Assembly (NCBI RefSeq): GCF_001420715.1
Contig: NZ_LJJC01000006.1
Span: forward strand, 672,155-725,460
DNA length: 53,306 bases
DNA from: Heyndrickxia shackletonii
Lineage (GTDB): Bacteria > Bacillota > Bacilli > Bacillales > Bacillaceae_C
Reading direction: 5' to 3'
Part shown: one piece after another, positions 1 to 8,290 of the stretch
How the letters are laid out: every line of letters starts with the position of its first letter
Numbering within the stretch: the first letter of the stretch is position 1
Notes under the pieces: model-generated
Told to the model about the DNA's origin: nothing
Database searches by the model: none
What the model saw: the letters and a program-made list of their open reading frames with translations, nothing else
Translations under genes and position numbers: made by a program

Positions 1-243
1 TTAGACAGTGGTTTTGAAGATGCAATCCAGTTTCTTGCACACCCGGTTGAGTATCATATAAGTTTACGTACAACCAACATGCTAGAACGATTAAACCAAG
101 AGGTCCGTAGAAGAGAAAGAGTCATTCGTATTTTTACCAATGATCAGTCTGCCATAAGGATTATTGGCTCAGTATTGATGGATATTAATGAAGAATGGAC
201 GTCAAAGGATTACCCATATTTAAAAAAATCAAAAGATAATTAA
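1..243 (+). CDS. IS256-family (mutator-type) transposase, C-terminal end only
   Basis: The reading frame is open from the first base to a TAA at 241-243 and gives about 80 residues. The stretch RTTNMLERLNQEVRRRERV, followed by RIFTNDQSAIRIIGSVLMD, is the typical C-terminal block of IS256/mutator DDE transposases, which move the insertion sequence by cutting and pasting or copying its ends. The N-terminal part and the DDE catalytic residues lie outside the window, so I cannot tell whether the element is intact. A palindromic element with 19-bp inverted ends begins 28 bp after the stop. Confidence 0.85.
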   Translation, partial: LDSGFEDAIQFLAHPVEYHISLRTTNMLERLNQEVRRRERVIRIFTNDQSAIRIIGSVLMDINEEWTSKDYPYLKKSKDN

Positions 244-270
244 CTCTATCATACAGAGTGTAAAAGCCTA

Positions 271-388
271 ATTTCGAATTGACTTTGAGCCTCCAGTAGG
301 CATGATAAAAAGCCAGGAAGCCAGGAGTTTACAACACCTGGTTTACCCTCCAGGCTATCATGCCCACCCCTCAAAGTAAATTCGAAAT
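271..388. repeat. 118-bp palindromic MITE-like element with 19-bp terminal inverted repeats
   Basis: The left end (271-289) is the inverted repeat of the right end ctcaaagtaaattcgaaat (370-388), with 18 of 19 bases matching. Inside, GGCATGATA (about 298-306) pairs with TATCATGCC (about 355-363), and nested ccagg/cctgg blocks extend the fold, so the whole element can form one long hairpin. It may be the non-coding end of the adjacent IS256-type element, a small non-autonomous element, or a terminator of the transposase transcript. I see no target-site duplication that would decide this. Confidence 0.6.
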
Positions 389-463
389 AATATAGTTCAT
401 TACACAAGTTGAATTAACTCGAAAATATTGTTAACACTTTTACACAATTAAATGGACTTGACT

Positions 464-800
464 ACATTGAGGCGGAAAAACTTGGTTGAGATGACCTTCA
501 TAAGCGGGATGAAGGACATTGAGGCGGAAAAACTTGGTCGAGATGACCTTCATGAGTGGGATGAAGGACATTGAGGCGGAAAAACTTGGTTGAGATGACC
601 TTCATAAGCGAGATGAAGGACAATGAGGCGAAAAAATTATGTCGAGCATTAGAGGGAGTCAAAAGGCCAAGTCACGAGGAAAAAAGAAGCAGGATGTCCT
701 TTAGAGGAAATAAAAAGGACAAACCACGTGTAAAAAAGAAACAGGATGTCCTTTACAGGGAATCTCAAGGAAAATTCACAAGGAAAAAAGAAGGGTATCC
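464..800. repeat. 52-bp tandem repeat (minisatellite), 3 good copies plus degenerate copies
   Basis: Copies start at 464, 516 and 568, with a diverging fourth copy at 620. The same 52-bp period persists further right: aggatgtcct recurs at 691 and 743. Each unit has a small inverted repeat (ccttcat/atgaagg in the left copies, tgtccttt/aaaaggaca in the right copies), so the array can form serial hairpins. Because 52 is not a multiple of 3, the array does not encode a protein repeat. An overlapping 77-codon ORF has no convincing ribosome binding site and changes frame from unit to unit. Confidence 0.85.
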
Positions 801-954
801 ATAATAAACTAAACAACAAGACGTAGAAAAAAATACCTTTAACTGTCCGTAACAAAAAGAGGAAAGACGAGAAATGTGATTCCTACATGCATTTCAAATG
901 AAAATAAGCAAAAGGAAAATTGACAAGATTATTAAAGTTAAGGTGTGGAGAAAT

Positions 955-1374
955 ATGGGGTATATTTTAAAAAACGGTGAAACGATTAGCTTCCGGCCAT
1001 ATGAAGAAGAAGATTTTCCATATATCCATCAATTAAACATGCAAGAGCAATGGAATAATCTTGTTGAAAAAAAGGAAGATACAATGCAGGCTTGGAGTAA
1101 ATCAAATGTGAAGTTTGTTGCCTGTATTAATAACCAAATCATAGGTTATATTAGGGGAATCACGGATGAACACATCACTTTATATGTTTGTGAACTATTG
1201 ATAACCAAGAAATACCAGGGGTTTGGAATAGGTACCAGCTTATTGAGATATGTTCATCAACATTATCCAAAAACTCGTATTGATCTGCTGGCTTCGAAAA
1301 CTTCAGTTACATACTATGAAAATATCAAGTTTAGAAGCTTTTTTGGTTTCAGAAAAACTTTCAGAGAGTGGTAA
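955..1374 (+). CDS. GNAT-family N-acetyltransferase
   Basis: A 139-residue protein of the Gcn5-related acyl-CoA-dependent N-acetyltransferase fold. The acetyl-CoA-binding motif A is visible as LLITKKYQGFGIGTSLLRYV (Q-x-x-G-x-G/A type), followed by the usual motif B region with VTYYENIKF. The substrate is unknown. The start at 955 follows a GTGGAG-type ribosome binding site. An in-frame ATG at 898 would add 19 lysine-rich residues with no family similarity and no good ribosome binding site. A second GNAT gene follows 33 bp downstream on the same strand, so the two may be co-transcribed. Confidence 0.8.
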   Translation: MGYILKNGETISFRPYEEEDFPYIHQLNMQEQWNNLVEKKEDTMQAWSKSNVKFVACINNQIIGYIRGITDEHITLYVCELLITKKYQGFGIGTSLLRYVHQHYPKTRIDLLASKTSVTYYENIKFRSFFGFRKTFREW

Positions 1375-1407
1375 GCTGCAGAATTTCGTATATTAGGTGG
1401 GATACTA

Positions 1408-1974
1408 TTGAAAAAAATAAAGTTAGTTCCACATAAAGTAGAGTACGCGGAACAAATGTCTCAATTGTCTTCAGCGTCTCAAGTGAAAGAAGCTCTCGGA
1501 TTAAGTGATAAACAGACATCACTTGTAGGAACTATTGATTTTATACGATTCATACAAGATGAAGAAAAGAGCGGCAAGCAATATTCCAGAGTAATTATGA
1601 ATGAAGATGAGAAGTTAATTGGGGTTATCACCCTAAAGGAACTAGATTCCGAGAAGAAAACAAGCCATATTGGAACTTGGATTGGCAGCCCGTATTGGGG
1701 ACAAGGTTATAATCAATTGGTAAAAGCCGAGATGCTTTATATTGCATTTCATCATTTAGGCCTTGAATATGTTTTTGCAGGAGCCAGAAAAGTAAATATT
1801 CGCTCCCAAAAAGCACAAATAAAGCTACCGTATATGAGTATTGGTGTAGAGAAAGAGTTTCCGAAAGAACATAGAAAATTAGAGAACCAAGAAGGGGTAC
1901 CATGTGTATTAAATGTTGTAAGGAAAAATCATTTTATAGATTGGTATGAAAATTTCTACTCAACATTGTTTTAA
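1408..1974 (+). CDS. GNAT-family N-acetyltransferase, RimJ/RimL-like
   Basis: A 188-residue protein that starts with TTG at 1408, seven bases after AGGTGG. The core HIGTWIGSPYWGQGYNQLVKA is the acetyl-CoA loop of RimJ/RimL-type acetyltransferases, which modify protein N-termini or small amines. The substrate here is not evident. The NIRSQKAQIKL segment corresponds to the usual N-x-x-S motif. It follows another GNAT gene closely and ends just before a strong terminator, so the two probably form a short transcription unit. Confidence 0.8.
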   Translation: MKKIKLVPHKVEYAEQMSQLSSASQVKEALGLSDKQTSLVGTIDFIRFIQDEEKSGKQYSRVIMNEDEKLIGVITLKELDSEKKTSHIGTWIGSPYWGQGYNQLVKAEMLYIAFHHLGLEYVFAGARKVNIRSQKAQIKLPYMSIGVEKEFPKEHRKLENQEGVPCVLNVVRKNHFIDWYENFYSTLF

Positions 1975-1982
1975 GAAAAAAA

Positions 1983-2026
1983 CTCCCCCATCTCTATTGA
2001 TTTCAAGGAGATGGGGGAATTTTATT
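1983..2026 (+). terminator. Rho-independent terminator after the two GNAT genes
   Basis: CTCCCCCATCTC (1983-1994) pairs with GAGATGGGGGAA (2008-2019) and is followed by TTTTATT. Confidence 0.85.
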
Positions 2027-2284
2027 CGTAAGCCACTCTAATATTCAACTCCATTCTTACCCGTAGTACTTCACCCCCATTTCCATAAAAAATAATAGCA
2101 GCAGAATTTCTAAAAATAATTGTAGATGTTTTTAGCGTATTTAAACTATTTATAGTGTGAAATGGATAATTATGTTAAAGTAAAGATGAGTTCTGAATCG
2201 ATTATTTTGGAAAATTAGAAGGTACTCAACATTAAGTGAGCTTTCATTTAGGTATTTTTTAAACGGAAAGGGGAAAAGGGAAGA

Positions 2285-2728
2285 ATGCGAGAAACCAGTA
2301 ATCTTAAACTAAATGTTTATTTACTGCTTGCAATCATACCGTTGTCCGCACTGGGATATTATTTTGCTGTTCAAAAAGAAGAGCTTTTTTTCTTGTATGA
2401 ATGGTTGCTTGCTGCGTTGGTTATTGTTTCAGTACTATTATCCATTAAAAATATTGTATCTATCAAAAATGAACAAAAGTGGATTGCTGTTTCTATATTA
2501 GCTTTTTTACTCCAATTTTCCGTATTTGGATTATTTTTAGGACCGCTAACACATTTTTGGGTGATTTATCTGTACTATGTTGTTGCAGTCCTTTCCGTTG
2601 CTATTTTTATCATAACGATGGGGAAAAGCAAAAGACTTAAGATGGTTCCGATCGTTTTTACAATATTAACAGCTCTTTTTACATTCTATATGCTGTTTTT
2701 AAATGCAATGTGGGGAAATGGATTTTGA
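2285..2728 (+). CDS. Small integral membrane protein of unknown function
   Basis: A 147-residue hydrophobic protein with about five candidate membrane helices: roughly residues 9-27, 36-53, 66-85, 90-112 and 119-141. Charged loops such as KNEQK and GKSKRLK separate them. The ATG lies close to a purine-rich AAGGGGAAAAGGGA ribosome binding site. I do not recognise a family and see no catalytic motif. It sits alone between a terminator and the hydrolase gene, 80 bp upstream of the latter. Role unknown. Confidence 0.7.
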   Translation: MRETSNLKLNVYLLLAIIPLSALGYYFAVQKEELFFLYEWLLAALVIVSVLLSIKNIVSIKNEQKWIAVSILAFLLQFSVFGLFLGPLTHFWVIYLYYVVAVLSVAIFIITMGKSKRLKMVPIVFTILTALFTFYMLFLNAMWGNGF

Positions 2729-2808
2729 GTTTTAACTGACATACGTTCAATAGGCGCATTTTCCTGTCTCTTGCAGCAATATGGAGAATGAAAGGAGTTT
2801 TTTTTCTC

Positions 2809-3642
2809 ATGTGGATTCAACGATATATTGAAACGGACAGAGGAATATTTGAGATTTTTGTAAAAGGTGAGGGTGAACCGATGGCCGTCACCCATCTTTA
2901 TAGTGCTTTTAATGAGCGGGGGAACACATTTGCAAATCCTTTTACAAAACTATATAAAGTTTACCTAATTAATCTTAAGGGAGCAGGTAACTCCGTAAAA
3001 GCAAATAATAATCATGAATACAGTATGGAAGAATCCATTCGAGATTTAGAGGCTATTCGTGACGCGATTGGGCTGGATCAATGGGCATTCGCAGGCCATT
3101 CTGCAGGAGGAATGCTTGCATTAAAATATGCTATTATTTGTCCTCAATCTTTAACAAAAATTATTGCTGGCGGAGCAGCGTCCAGCTATGAATACGGTGC
3201 AGACCCGGATTCCATTTACTGTTCTAAAAATCCAAATTTCAATCACATAGTAGAAATTATGGACCAATTAAATGATCCAGCAACACCGATTGAAATGCGA
3301 AGAAAACTTAGTTATGAATGGGCTTTAATGTCATTTTACTCAGAGGAAAAGCTAAAGGACGCGTTGAAAAAGCCAAACAGCGGAAAAACTGTTGGAGAAC
3401 GGTTAATTTATTTTAGAAAAGTAGAGTATCCCACATTTGATATAAGAGAAGAGTTGAAACATGTAACTGTACCCAGCTATATCTATTCGGGAAAATATGA
3501 CTCTCAATGTCCAATGAAATACGGTATCGAAATAGCAGAGTTAATGCCAAATGCGTCTTTTACTATTTTTGAAGAAAGTAATCATAACCCCTTTTCGGAG
3601 GAAGAAGAGAAATTTCAGGAATTTGTAAAGAGTACTTGTTAA
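2809..3642 (+). CDS. Alpha/beta-hydrolase (proline iminopeptidase-like)
   Basis: A 277-residue alpha/beta-hydrolase. The nucleophile elbow is GHSAGG with Ser98. The acid is probably the Asp in YSGKYDSQCP, and the catalytic His lies in EESNHNPF near the C-terminus, so the triad looks complete. The lid region around residues 130-190 is of the prolyl-aminopeptidase/lactonase type, but the substrate cannot be read from sequence. I prefer the ATG at 2809 over the in-frame ATG at 2788, because the ribosome binding site AAAGGAG (2791-2797) lies between them. Confidence 0.85.
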   Translation: MWIQRYIETDRGIFEIFVKGEGEPMAVTHLYSAFNERGNTFANPFTKLYKVYLINLKGAGNSVKANNNHEYSMEESIRDLEAIRDAIGLDQWAFAGHSAGGMLALKYAIICPQSLTKIIAGGAASSYEYGADPDSIYCSKNPNFNHIVEIMDQLNDPATPIEMRRKLSYEWALMSFYSEEKLKDALKKPNSGKTVGERLIYFRKVEYPTFDIREELKHVTVPSYIYSGKYDSQCPMKYGIEIAELMPNASFTIFEESNHNPFSEEEEKFQEFVKSTC

Positions 3643-3696
3643 GAGTGTATAGATGAAGGGAATTTTCTTGCTTTTTCAATAGACATATGAAAGAAA

Positions 3697-3905
3697 TGTA
3701 AAAGCTATTCCAATCCATTTACATGGAAGGAATTATATAAATTGTTTCTATTAGATGTAATAATTACGGTGCAGTTCATATTGTAAATATCTCTTCAAGA
3801 TTAATTCTCGGATGGAACACACTTATCCCTCTAATCATCTTTATTATTAAATTTGTATGGAATGTTACCACAAAAGGCTTAATCTATCTTTTGTACGATT
3901 CTTGA
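3697..3905 (+). pseudogene. Possible remnant of a small membrane protein
   Basis: Two overlapping frames give NPFTWKELYKLFLLDVIITV and then SSRLILGWNTLIPLIIFII followed by FVWNVTTKGLIYLLYDS and a stop at 3903-3905. Read together across one frameshift near 3780, this resembles a two-helix membrane protein. No start codon or ribosome binding site is convincing. I do not recognise the family. The rest of the 3643-4104 stretch holds only a terminator-like hairpin. Confidence 0.3.
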
Positions 3906-3995
3906 TTTTATCCTTTTACGCTAAATAAAAATTCCACTTTGATCGATAATAAAGAAAAACTGAATAAATGGGATGATGTCCCTGAATAGCTGATG

Positions 3996-4027
3996 CGGTC
4001 TTTCTCAATATAAGATCGTTTTTTTTT
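3996..4027 (+). terminator. Terminator-like hairpin
   Basis: CGGTCTT (3996-4002) pairs with AAGATCG (4012-4018, one G-U pair), followed by nine T residues. Confidence 0.55.
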
Positions 4028-4104
4028 GTATGAAAAAGCAGATTGCTAACATAAGAATGTAAAAATATTGAAACCATTCTTATTCAATATCGTAAAAAAG
4101 GGGA

Positions 4105-4372
4105 GTGTGTAATGAAGACCCCTTTGTCGTTTGGAAAGGTTATGTTTACGAAATTAGTGATGAATTGTAAAAGAAGCGGATGAAGAAATAGTTAAGGTAA
4201 CAAAGTATTCTGATCAGGAAGGAACATACAACGGAAATTTCTCCAATAAATATAAAAAGGGAACGAAGTATTATTCGATTAAAGGGATAGGTACGGGTGA
4301 AGCTATTGCCATTCAAGACAGGATGGCTGGTTTCGAAAAGCCATCAGAGATGGAAAATATGGTGAGAAATAA
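4105..4372 (+). pseudogene. Small hypothetical protein gene broken by two single-base deletions
   Basis: The product can be read continuously only by shifting frame twice, each time by one missing base. EDPFVVWKGYVYEISDEL continues near 4168 into KEADEEIVKVTKYSDQ and NKYKKGTKYYSIKGIGTGEA, then near 4320 into DGWFRKAIRDGKYGEK and a TAA at 4370-4372. The first segment may start at the GTG at 4105, or a longer upstream part may be lost. The pattern resembles small Bacillus lipoprotein-like proteins, but I cannot name the family. The next gene begins 28 bp downstream. Confidence 0.55.
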
Positions 4373-4399
4373 TGGATAAAAAATTTGGGGAGTGTTGAA

Positions 4400-4702
4400 A
4401 TGTTGGAAGACACTGCAAGAGAATTGAGAAATATTAGAATCACACTTGTGATTTTGACAATTATTCTTCTGTTTTCGGGTGGAGAACGTACAGTACATGT
4501 TGATAATTTAAATGGCTCTGAGCAAATATTTCCTCATTTTTCCTATAGTAATATGGTAGATTTAGGAGATGGAAACTTTGGGGTATTAACTGGTGATGCT
4601 ACCTCTAGTGGGAGTGAAATGGTGAAAGTCTATTATTATGACAAAAAGGAAAATAAAATTATTTTCAAAACAGAGGCGTCATTGGATGAGTTGCAGCAAT
4701 AA
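4400..4702 (+). CDS. Hypothetical protein with one N-terminal membrane anchor
   Basis: A 100-residue protein. Residues 14-28 (IRITLVILTIILLFS) form one hydrophobic segment after a short charged N-terminus, suggesting a membrane anchor with the remaining 70 residues outside. The C-terminal part is polar and includes MVKVYYYDKKENKIIF. The ATG at 4400 has GGGGAG seven bases upstream. An in-frame TTG at 4385 is less likely. It lies 76 bp upstream of the GlmS-like gene with no terminator between, so co-transcription is possible. Family not recognised. Confidence 0.6.
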   Translation: MLEDTARELRNIRITLVILTIILLFSGGERTVHVDNLNGSEQIFPHFSYSNMVDLGDGNFGVLTGDATSSGSEMVKVYYYDKKENKIIFKTEASLDELQQ

Positions 4703-4778
4703 TTTATTTATTGCCATCAGGTTCGGGGAATATGTTATCCTATATAATAAATTTACCATCTGAATTTGAGGTGAGACA

Positions 4779-6608
4779 ATGAGTGGAATCGTTGGTTACA
4801 TAGGGAAATCTTCAGCAGAGTCCATTCTTTTAGACTGTTTGACTCATTTAGATTATCGAGGCTACGATTCTGCAGGTATAGCCATTTCTAATCAGGAAAA
4901 AATTGAGATCAGAAAAGAGATTGGCAGGATTGAAGATTTAAAAACATTGCTGGAAATGGAGCCTATTACAGGAGGCAATATTGGAATTGGTCATACAAGA
5001 TGGGCCTCACATGGATCGCCAACCATCTCCAATGCCCATCCTTTAAGTGATGATCAATCTCAGTTTTATGTAGTGCATAATGGAATTATTGAAAATTATC
5101 GGCAATTGAAAAATGAGTTAATCACAAAGGGTCATGTATTTTGTACAGATACCGATACAGAAGTAATCCCGCATCTGCTTGTACAACATGATACCGGGAA
5201 TTTTGAAGAAACAGTCCGAAAAGTATTACCTTTGTTAAAGGGCTCCTTTGCACTTGCGATTATGTCTAAACATCAACCTGATACAATTATTGGGATATCC
5301 CAGGAAAATCCATTAATCATCGGATTTGGACAGAACGAAGCATTTTTATCCTCCGATATTTCGGCGCTGCTTTCCTATGCGAAAGAAATATATCCTATCA
5401 AAAATGGAGAAATAGCCATTTTAAAAGCAAATGAAATCAAAGTGCAAACCATTGAGGGAGAAACCATAAAACCTGAAAAAAGAATCATCGAATGGACGGA
5501 AGATGATTTTAGCCTCCAAGGGTATGAGCATTATATGCTGAAGGAAATTATGGAACAGCCCAAGGCGATAAAAAATACGTTGGAGGGGCGGCTGACGGAA
5601 AACGGAGTGAATATTCCGGAACTGGAGCCTTTTTTAAAGGAAAGTTTTGAGTATCGAAAAATTGATATCGTAGCGAATGGAACTTCTTATCATTCAGGCA
5701 TGATTGGAAAAAAAGTGATGGAAACGTTGCTGGACATTCCTGTTGAAGTTTCTATTTCATCTGAATTTCGCTATGAGCATGGACCCCTCAGTGAAAAAAA
5801 TTTGGTTATCGTCATCAGTCAGTCCGGTGAAACAGCTGATACATTGTCTGCTTTAAGAGAAGCAAAACAATATGGCTGCAAGACGATAGCAATAACAAAT
5901 AAAAGGCGAGGCAATATCGCTCGCAAAGCGGACTATACGATATGTACGAATGCCGGACCAGAACTAGCCGTTCCAGCCACAAAAGCATATACAACGCAGA
6001 TAACCGCTTTATACCTTTTAGCCATTGCCTTAACGGAGAAAACAAAAGGTCATGGGCTAGACAGAATCCCGGAAATGTTGAAAGAATTGCACCAGCTACC
6101 GGAAGAAGTGGAAAAAACGCTTATCATGACACAGGATGCTATAGACCAATTTGCACAGGTGACAGAGGATCAATACCGTCTATTTTTAATTGGACGCGGA
6201 CTTGATTATGTTCTCGCATTAGAAGGGGCGCTTAAGCTTCAAGAAGTCGCCTATTTACATGCCGATGCCTATGCAGCGGGAGAGATGAAACACGGAACGA
6301 TGGCATTGATTACTCCGGGTGTTCCTGTGATTGCACTTTCCACCCAAAAGCATCTTCGCGATAAAACCATCAGCAACATAAAGGAAATCAAAGCCCGTGA
6401 TGCCTTTGTAGTTGGCGTCACAACTATTGGGGATGATGATGTCAGTGAAATCGTCGACGAAGTGATGTATATACCTGAGGTTCATCCGTTCTTGATGCCA
6501 ATCATTGCTGCCATACCTCTTCAATTATTGGCATATTATGCAGGAACTGTTCGTGGATATAACGTGGATAGACCAAGGAATTTGGCTAAAAGTTTGACAG
6601 TGGAGTGA
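4779..6608 (+). CDS. GlmS-like glutamine-fructose-6-phosphate transaminase lacking the catalytic Cys
   Basis: A 609-residue protein of full GlmS length. The N-terminal half is a class II glutamine amidotransferase domain (HTRWASHG, HNGIIENY, TDTDTEVI). The C-terminal half has two SIS sugar-isomerase domains (NGTSYHSG, SQSGETADT, ALEGALKLQEVAY, AGEMKHG) and the typical RPRNLAKSLTVE end. In GlmS the N-terminal Cys, exposed after Met removal, hydrolyses glutamine. Here codon 2 is AGT (Ser), so the start reads MSGIVGYIG. Isomerase residues look intact. It may use free ammonia, act as an isomerase, or work with Ser. No glmS ribozyme is seen in the 76-bp leader, which fits a paralogue rather than the housekeeping enzyme. 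Confidence 0.85.
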   Translation: MSGIVGYIGKSSAESILLDCLTHLDYRGYDSAGIAISNQEKIEIRKEIGRIEDLKTLLEMEPITGGNIGIGHTRWASHGSPTISNAHPLSDDQSQFYVVHNGIIENYRQLKNELITKGHVFCTDTDTEVIPHLLVQHDTGNFEETVRKVLPLLKGSFALAIMSKHQPDTIIGISQENPLIIGFGQNEAFLSSDISALLSYAKEIYPIKNGEIAILKANEIKVQTIEGETIKPEKRIIEWTEDDFSLQGYEHYMLKEIMEQPKAIKNTLEGRLTENGVNIPELEPFLKESFEYRKIDIVANGTSYHSGMIGKKVMETLLDIPVEVSISSEFRYEHGPLSEKNLVIVISQSGETADTLSALREAKQYGCKTIAITNKRRGNIARKADYTICTNAGPELAVPATKAYTTQITALYLLAIALTEKTKGHGLDRIPEMLKELHQLPEEVEKTLIMTQDAIDQFAQVTEDQYRLFLIGRGLDYVLALEGALKLQEVAYLHADAYAAGEMKHGTMALITPGVPVIALSTQKHLRDKTISNIKEIKARDAFVVGVTTIGDDDVSEIVDEVMYIPEVHPFLMPIIAAIPLQLLAYYAGTVRGYNVDRPRNLAKSLTVE

Positions 6609-6630
6609 GTGTTCATTCCGCTGTTTTTTT
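6597..6630 (+). terminator. Terminator overlapping the GlmS-like stop codon
   Basis: ACAGTGGAGTGA (6597-6608, containing the stop) pairs over 12 bp with TCATTCCGCTGT (6613-6624, two G-U pairs), followed by a T run. Confidence 0.85.
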
Positions 6631-6729
6631 ATTGTATTTTAATAAAAAGATTGGTCATTTAAAACAAAGTTCGATTTTTAAAATAAATATTAATTAGTAT
6701 TAATAAAGTTTGATTAAAATTTTTCCTTT

Positions 6730-6939
6730 GACGAATGGGACCTCATTAATTTATTACCGCACGCACCAGAAGACAAATATGATTCGGAAATTAGTGACAA
6801 GGTTTATACCGATTGTTATATCTGTTGAATAACTAGCACAAGGAATACATAGGGTATTTGTAAATGGTTTGGAGCAGAATATTCGGATGAAAGTTGTAAT
6901 CCTGTTGCTCCAAAAATTGGGACTTTATTATTAAACTAA
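6730..6939 (+). pseudogene. DUF1871-like gene remnant
   Basis: The segment DEWDLINLLPHAPEDKYDSE is typical of small Bacillus DUF1871 proteins. After a stop at 6826-6828 the similarity seems to continue in another frame as LAQGIHRVFV, then in a third as WFGAEYSDESCNPVAPKIG, ending at 6937-6939. At least two indels and no start codon make this a decayed copy. The family has no established biochemical role that I can state. Confidence 0.5.
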
Positions 6940-7174
6940 AAGGGCCATTTAATTGAAGAAAAGTTTACGATTCCACAGCTATTATTAATGGTATAATTCC
7001 GTATATAAAAAAAGGCTGTATTCGCCGTTATTGTTGTTTATTTAATAGTAGTCTTTTTTTAGATTCACTCAACATGTTCGAATTCACACAAATAGTACAG
7101 AGCGCAACAAAGTTTACGCAGATATCCGAAAAACACAACCAAAAATCATTTTAATTTACCATCAGAGGTTATCA

Positions 7175-7348
7175 ATGAAGTTATATACACTTAAAAAGCA
7201 ATTCAATGGATATAAAAAAGGAACACAATTTTACTTGATTGCCGAATCAGAATTTATAGGAGTAAAAGAGTTTGTATTGAGAACGAAAGATTTAAAGAAA
7301 AGTATATCGGTCAACGAAAGTGAACTTCTTAAGTATTTTTACGAATAA
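7175..7348 (+). CDS. Small hypothetical protein (57 aa)
   Basis: ATG at 7175 follows AGAGG by seven bases and opens a 57-residue frame: MKLYTLKKQFNGYKKGTQF, LIAESEFIGVKEFVLRTKDL and a C-terminal SISVNESELLKYFYE. It is basic in the first half and acidic at the end, has no membrane segment, and is codon-wise like its surroundings. The pattern of a short strand-rich protein followed by an acidic helix is common among small cytosolic Bacillus proteins. I do not know the function. It stands alone in a 1.3-kb gene-poor stretch and could be a survivor of a decayed region. Confidence 0.55.
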   Translation: MKLYTLKKQFNGYKKGTQFYLIAESEFIGVKEFVLRTKDLKKSISVNESELLKYFYE

Positions 7349-8242
7349 ATGCGAAGTAAATAGGAGGAATATCCAGGAGTGAAAAAATTGTAAAAGAAAA
7401 GGTAATATACATAGTACGAACATTTTTGCCATAAGTAACTAGATTTTTTTCAACCATAAGAAACGATTTAATGGATTAGAAAGTAGAATTGGGTCTCCAT
7501 TTAGAGCCAAGTTAAGATTAAAAGACCGACAAACGCATACTAAGGGGTTCTTTTCTGGGGGACAAAGAACTAAAATAACATATGAAATCACAATAAATTT
7601 GCAAAGAAAAAAATGCATTTTTTATAAAAATCGCAGTTTTTTTACGTTATTTATCAACTGTTTACCGTGTGATTATTAAACACCAACTACTCGGAAAAGC
7701 TGAATAGTTCAACCCTAAAATAGGTTGAATATCTGGTAGGCTCTCTTATAACTAAAATGTTGATTTTACCGTGTTTGAAAAATAAACGGATAAATTCCAT
7801 TTAAATTTGGAAATACTCCTATTTCCTTAAAAATAAGGGAGGTTTTCCGTTTATCTTATCGAAATCCTTAGATTTTGTCCCATTTAGGGCAGTTAATCGG
7901 AATATTTCCGCTTATATCTACTTCTTAAGCATCCCTTATATACAATAGCCGGAAAATCTCCGCCTATCAATTCTCATACCTTAACGAAAATCAACAATGA
8001 AAAATAATAGAGACTCTGATATAAAAAATGAACATAAAATCAGTAATCAAAATCGTAGAAAAATAGCATTGTACAACAGTTAATGTACAAGGTTAATTCA
8101 ATGCTAAATCGGGTACGATTTTAATAATAAATTGCTTAGCATTAACAAAAACACCTACTCAAACAATACGAGTAAGTGTACGATTTACTTATTTTGTCCC
8201 CTTCAAGAGAGCCCGTTAAACGCATACAGTGTATCTACTAAC
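7349..8242. other. Gene-poor AT-rich stretch
   Basis: No ORF with a plausible start and ribosome binding site was found on either strand. It contains the imperfect repeats at 7786-7970 and scattered homopolymers. A short frame around 7380-7440 (KIVKEKVIYIVRTFLP) could be the debris of a small gene. Confidence 0.5.
7786..7970. repeat. Irregular intergenic repeats with CGGAAAnTTTCCGcTTATC-type units
   Basis: Self-complementary motifs recur at about 7786, 7841, 7897 and 7949 (for example cggaatatttccgcttat and ccggaaaatctccgcctat), 50-60 bp apart, with AT-rich filler. They resemble intergenic repeat families of Bacillus but are too degenerate to define a unit. Confidence 0.4.
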
Positions 8243-8280
8243 GAAAAAAAATAAACCGCTGCGGCCTACCGAGCGGTTAA
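8243..8280 (-). terminator. Terminator of the serine hydrolase gene
   Basis: On the minus strand AACCGCT and AGCGGTT (8272-8278 and 8254-8260) form the stem, followed by TTATTTTTTT. Confidence 0.8.
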
Positions 8281-8290
8281 TTATTACCTA

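Noticed and set aside
464-620. 52-bp repeats as a CRISPR array
   Set aside because: Units are directly joined with no unique spacers, and no cas genes are present.
571-804. 77-codon plus-strand ORF over the 52-bp repeats
   Set aside because: No ribosome binding site, and the 52-bp period changes frame between copies; the ORF is a by-product of the repeat.
4703-4778. glmS ribozyme upstream of the GlmS-like gene
   Set aside because: The leader is too short, and the conserved ribozyme core is not seen.
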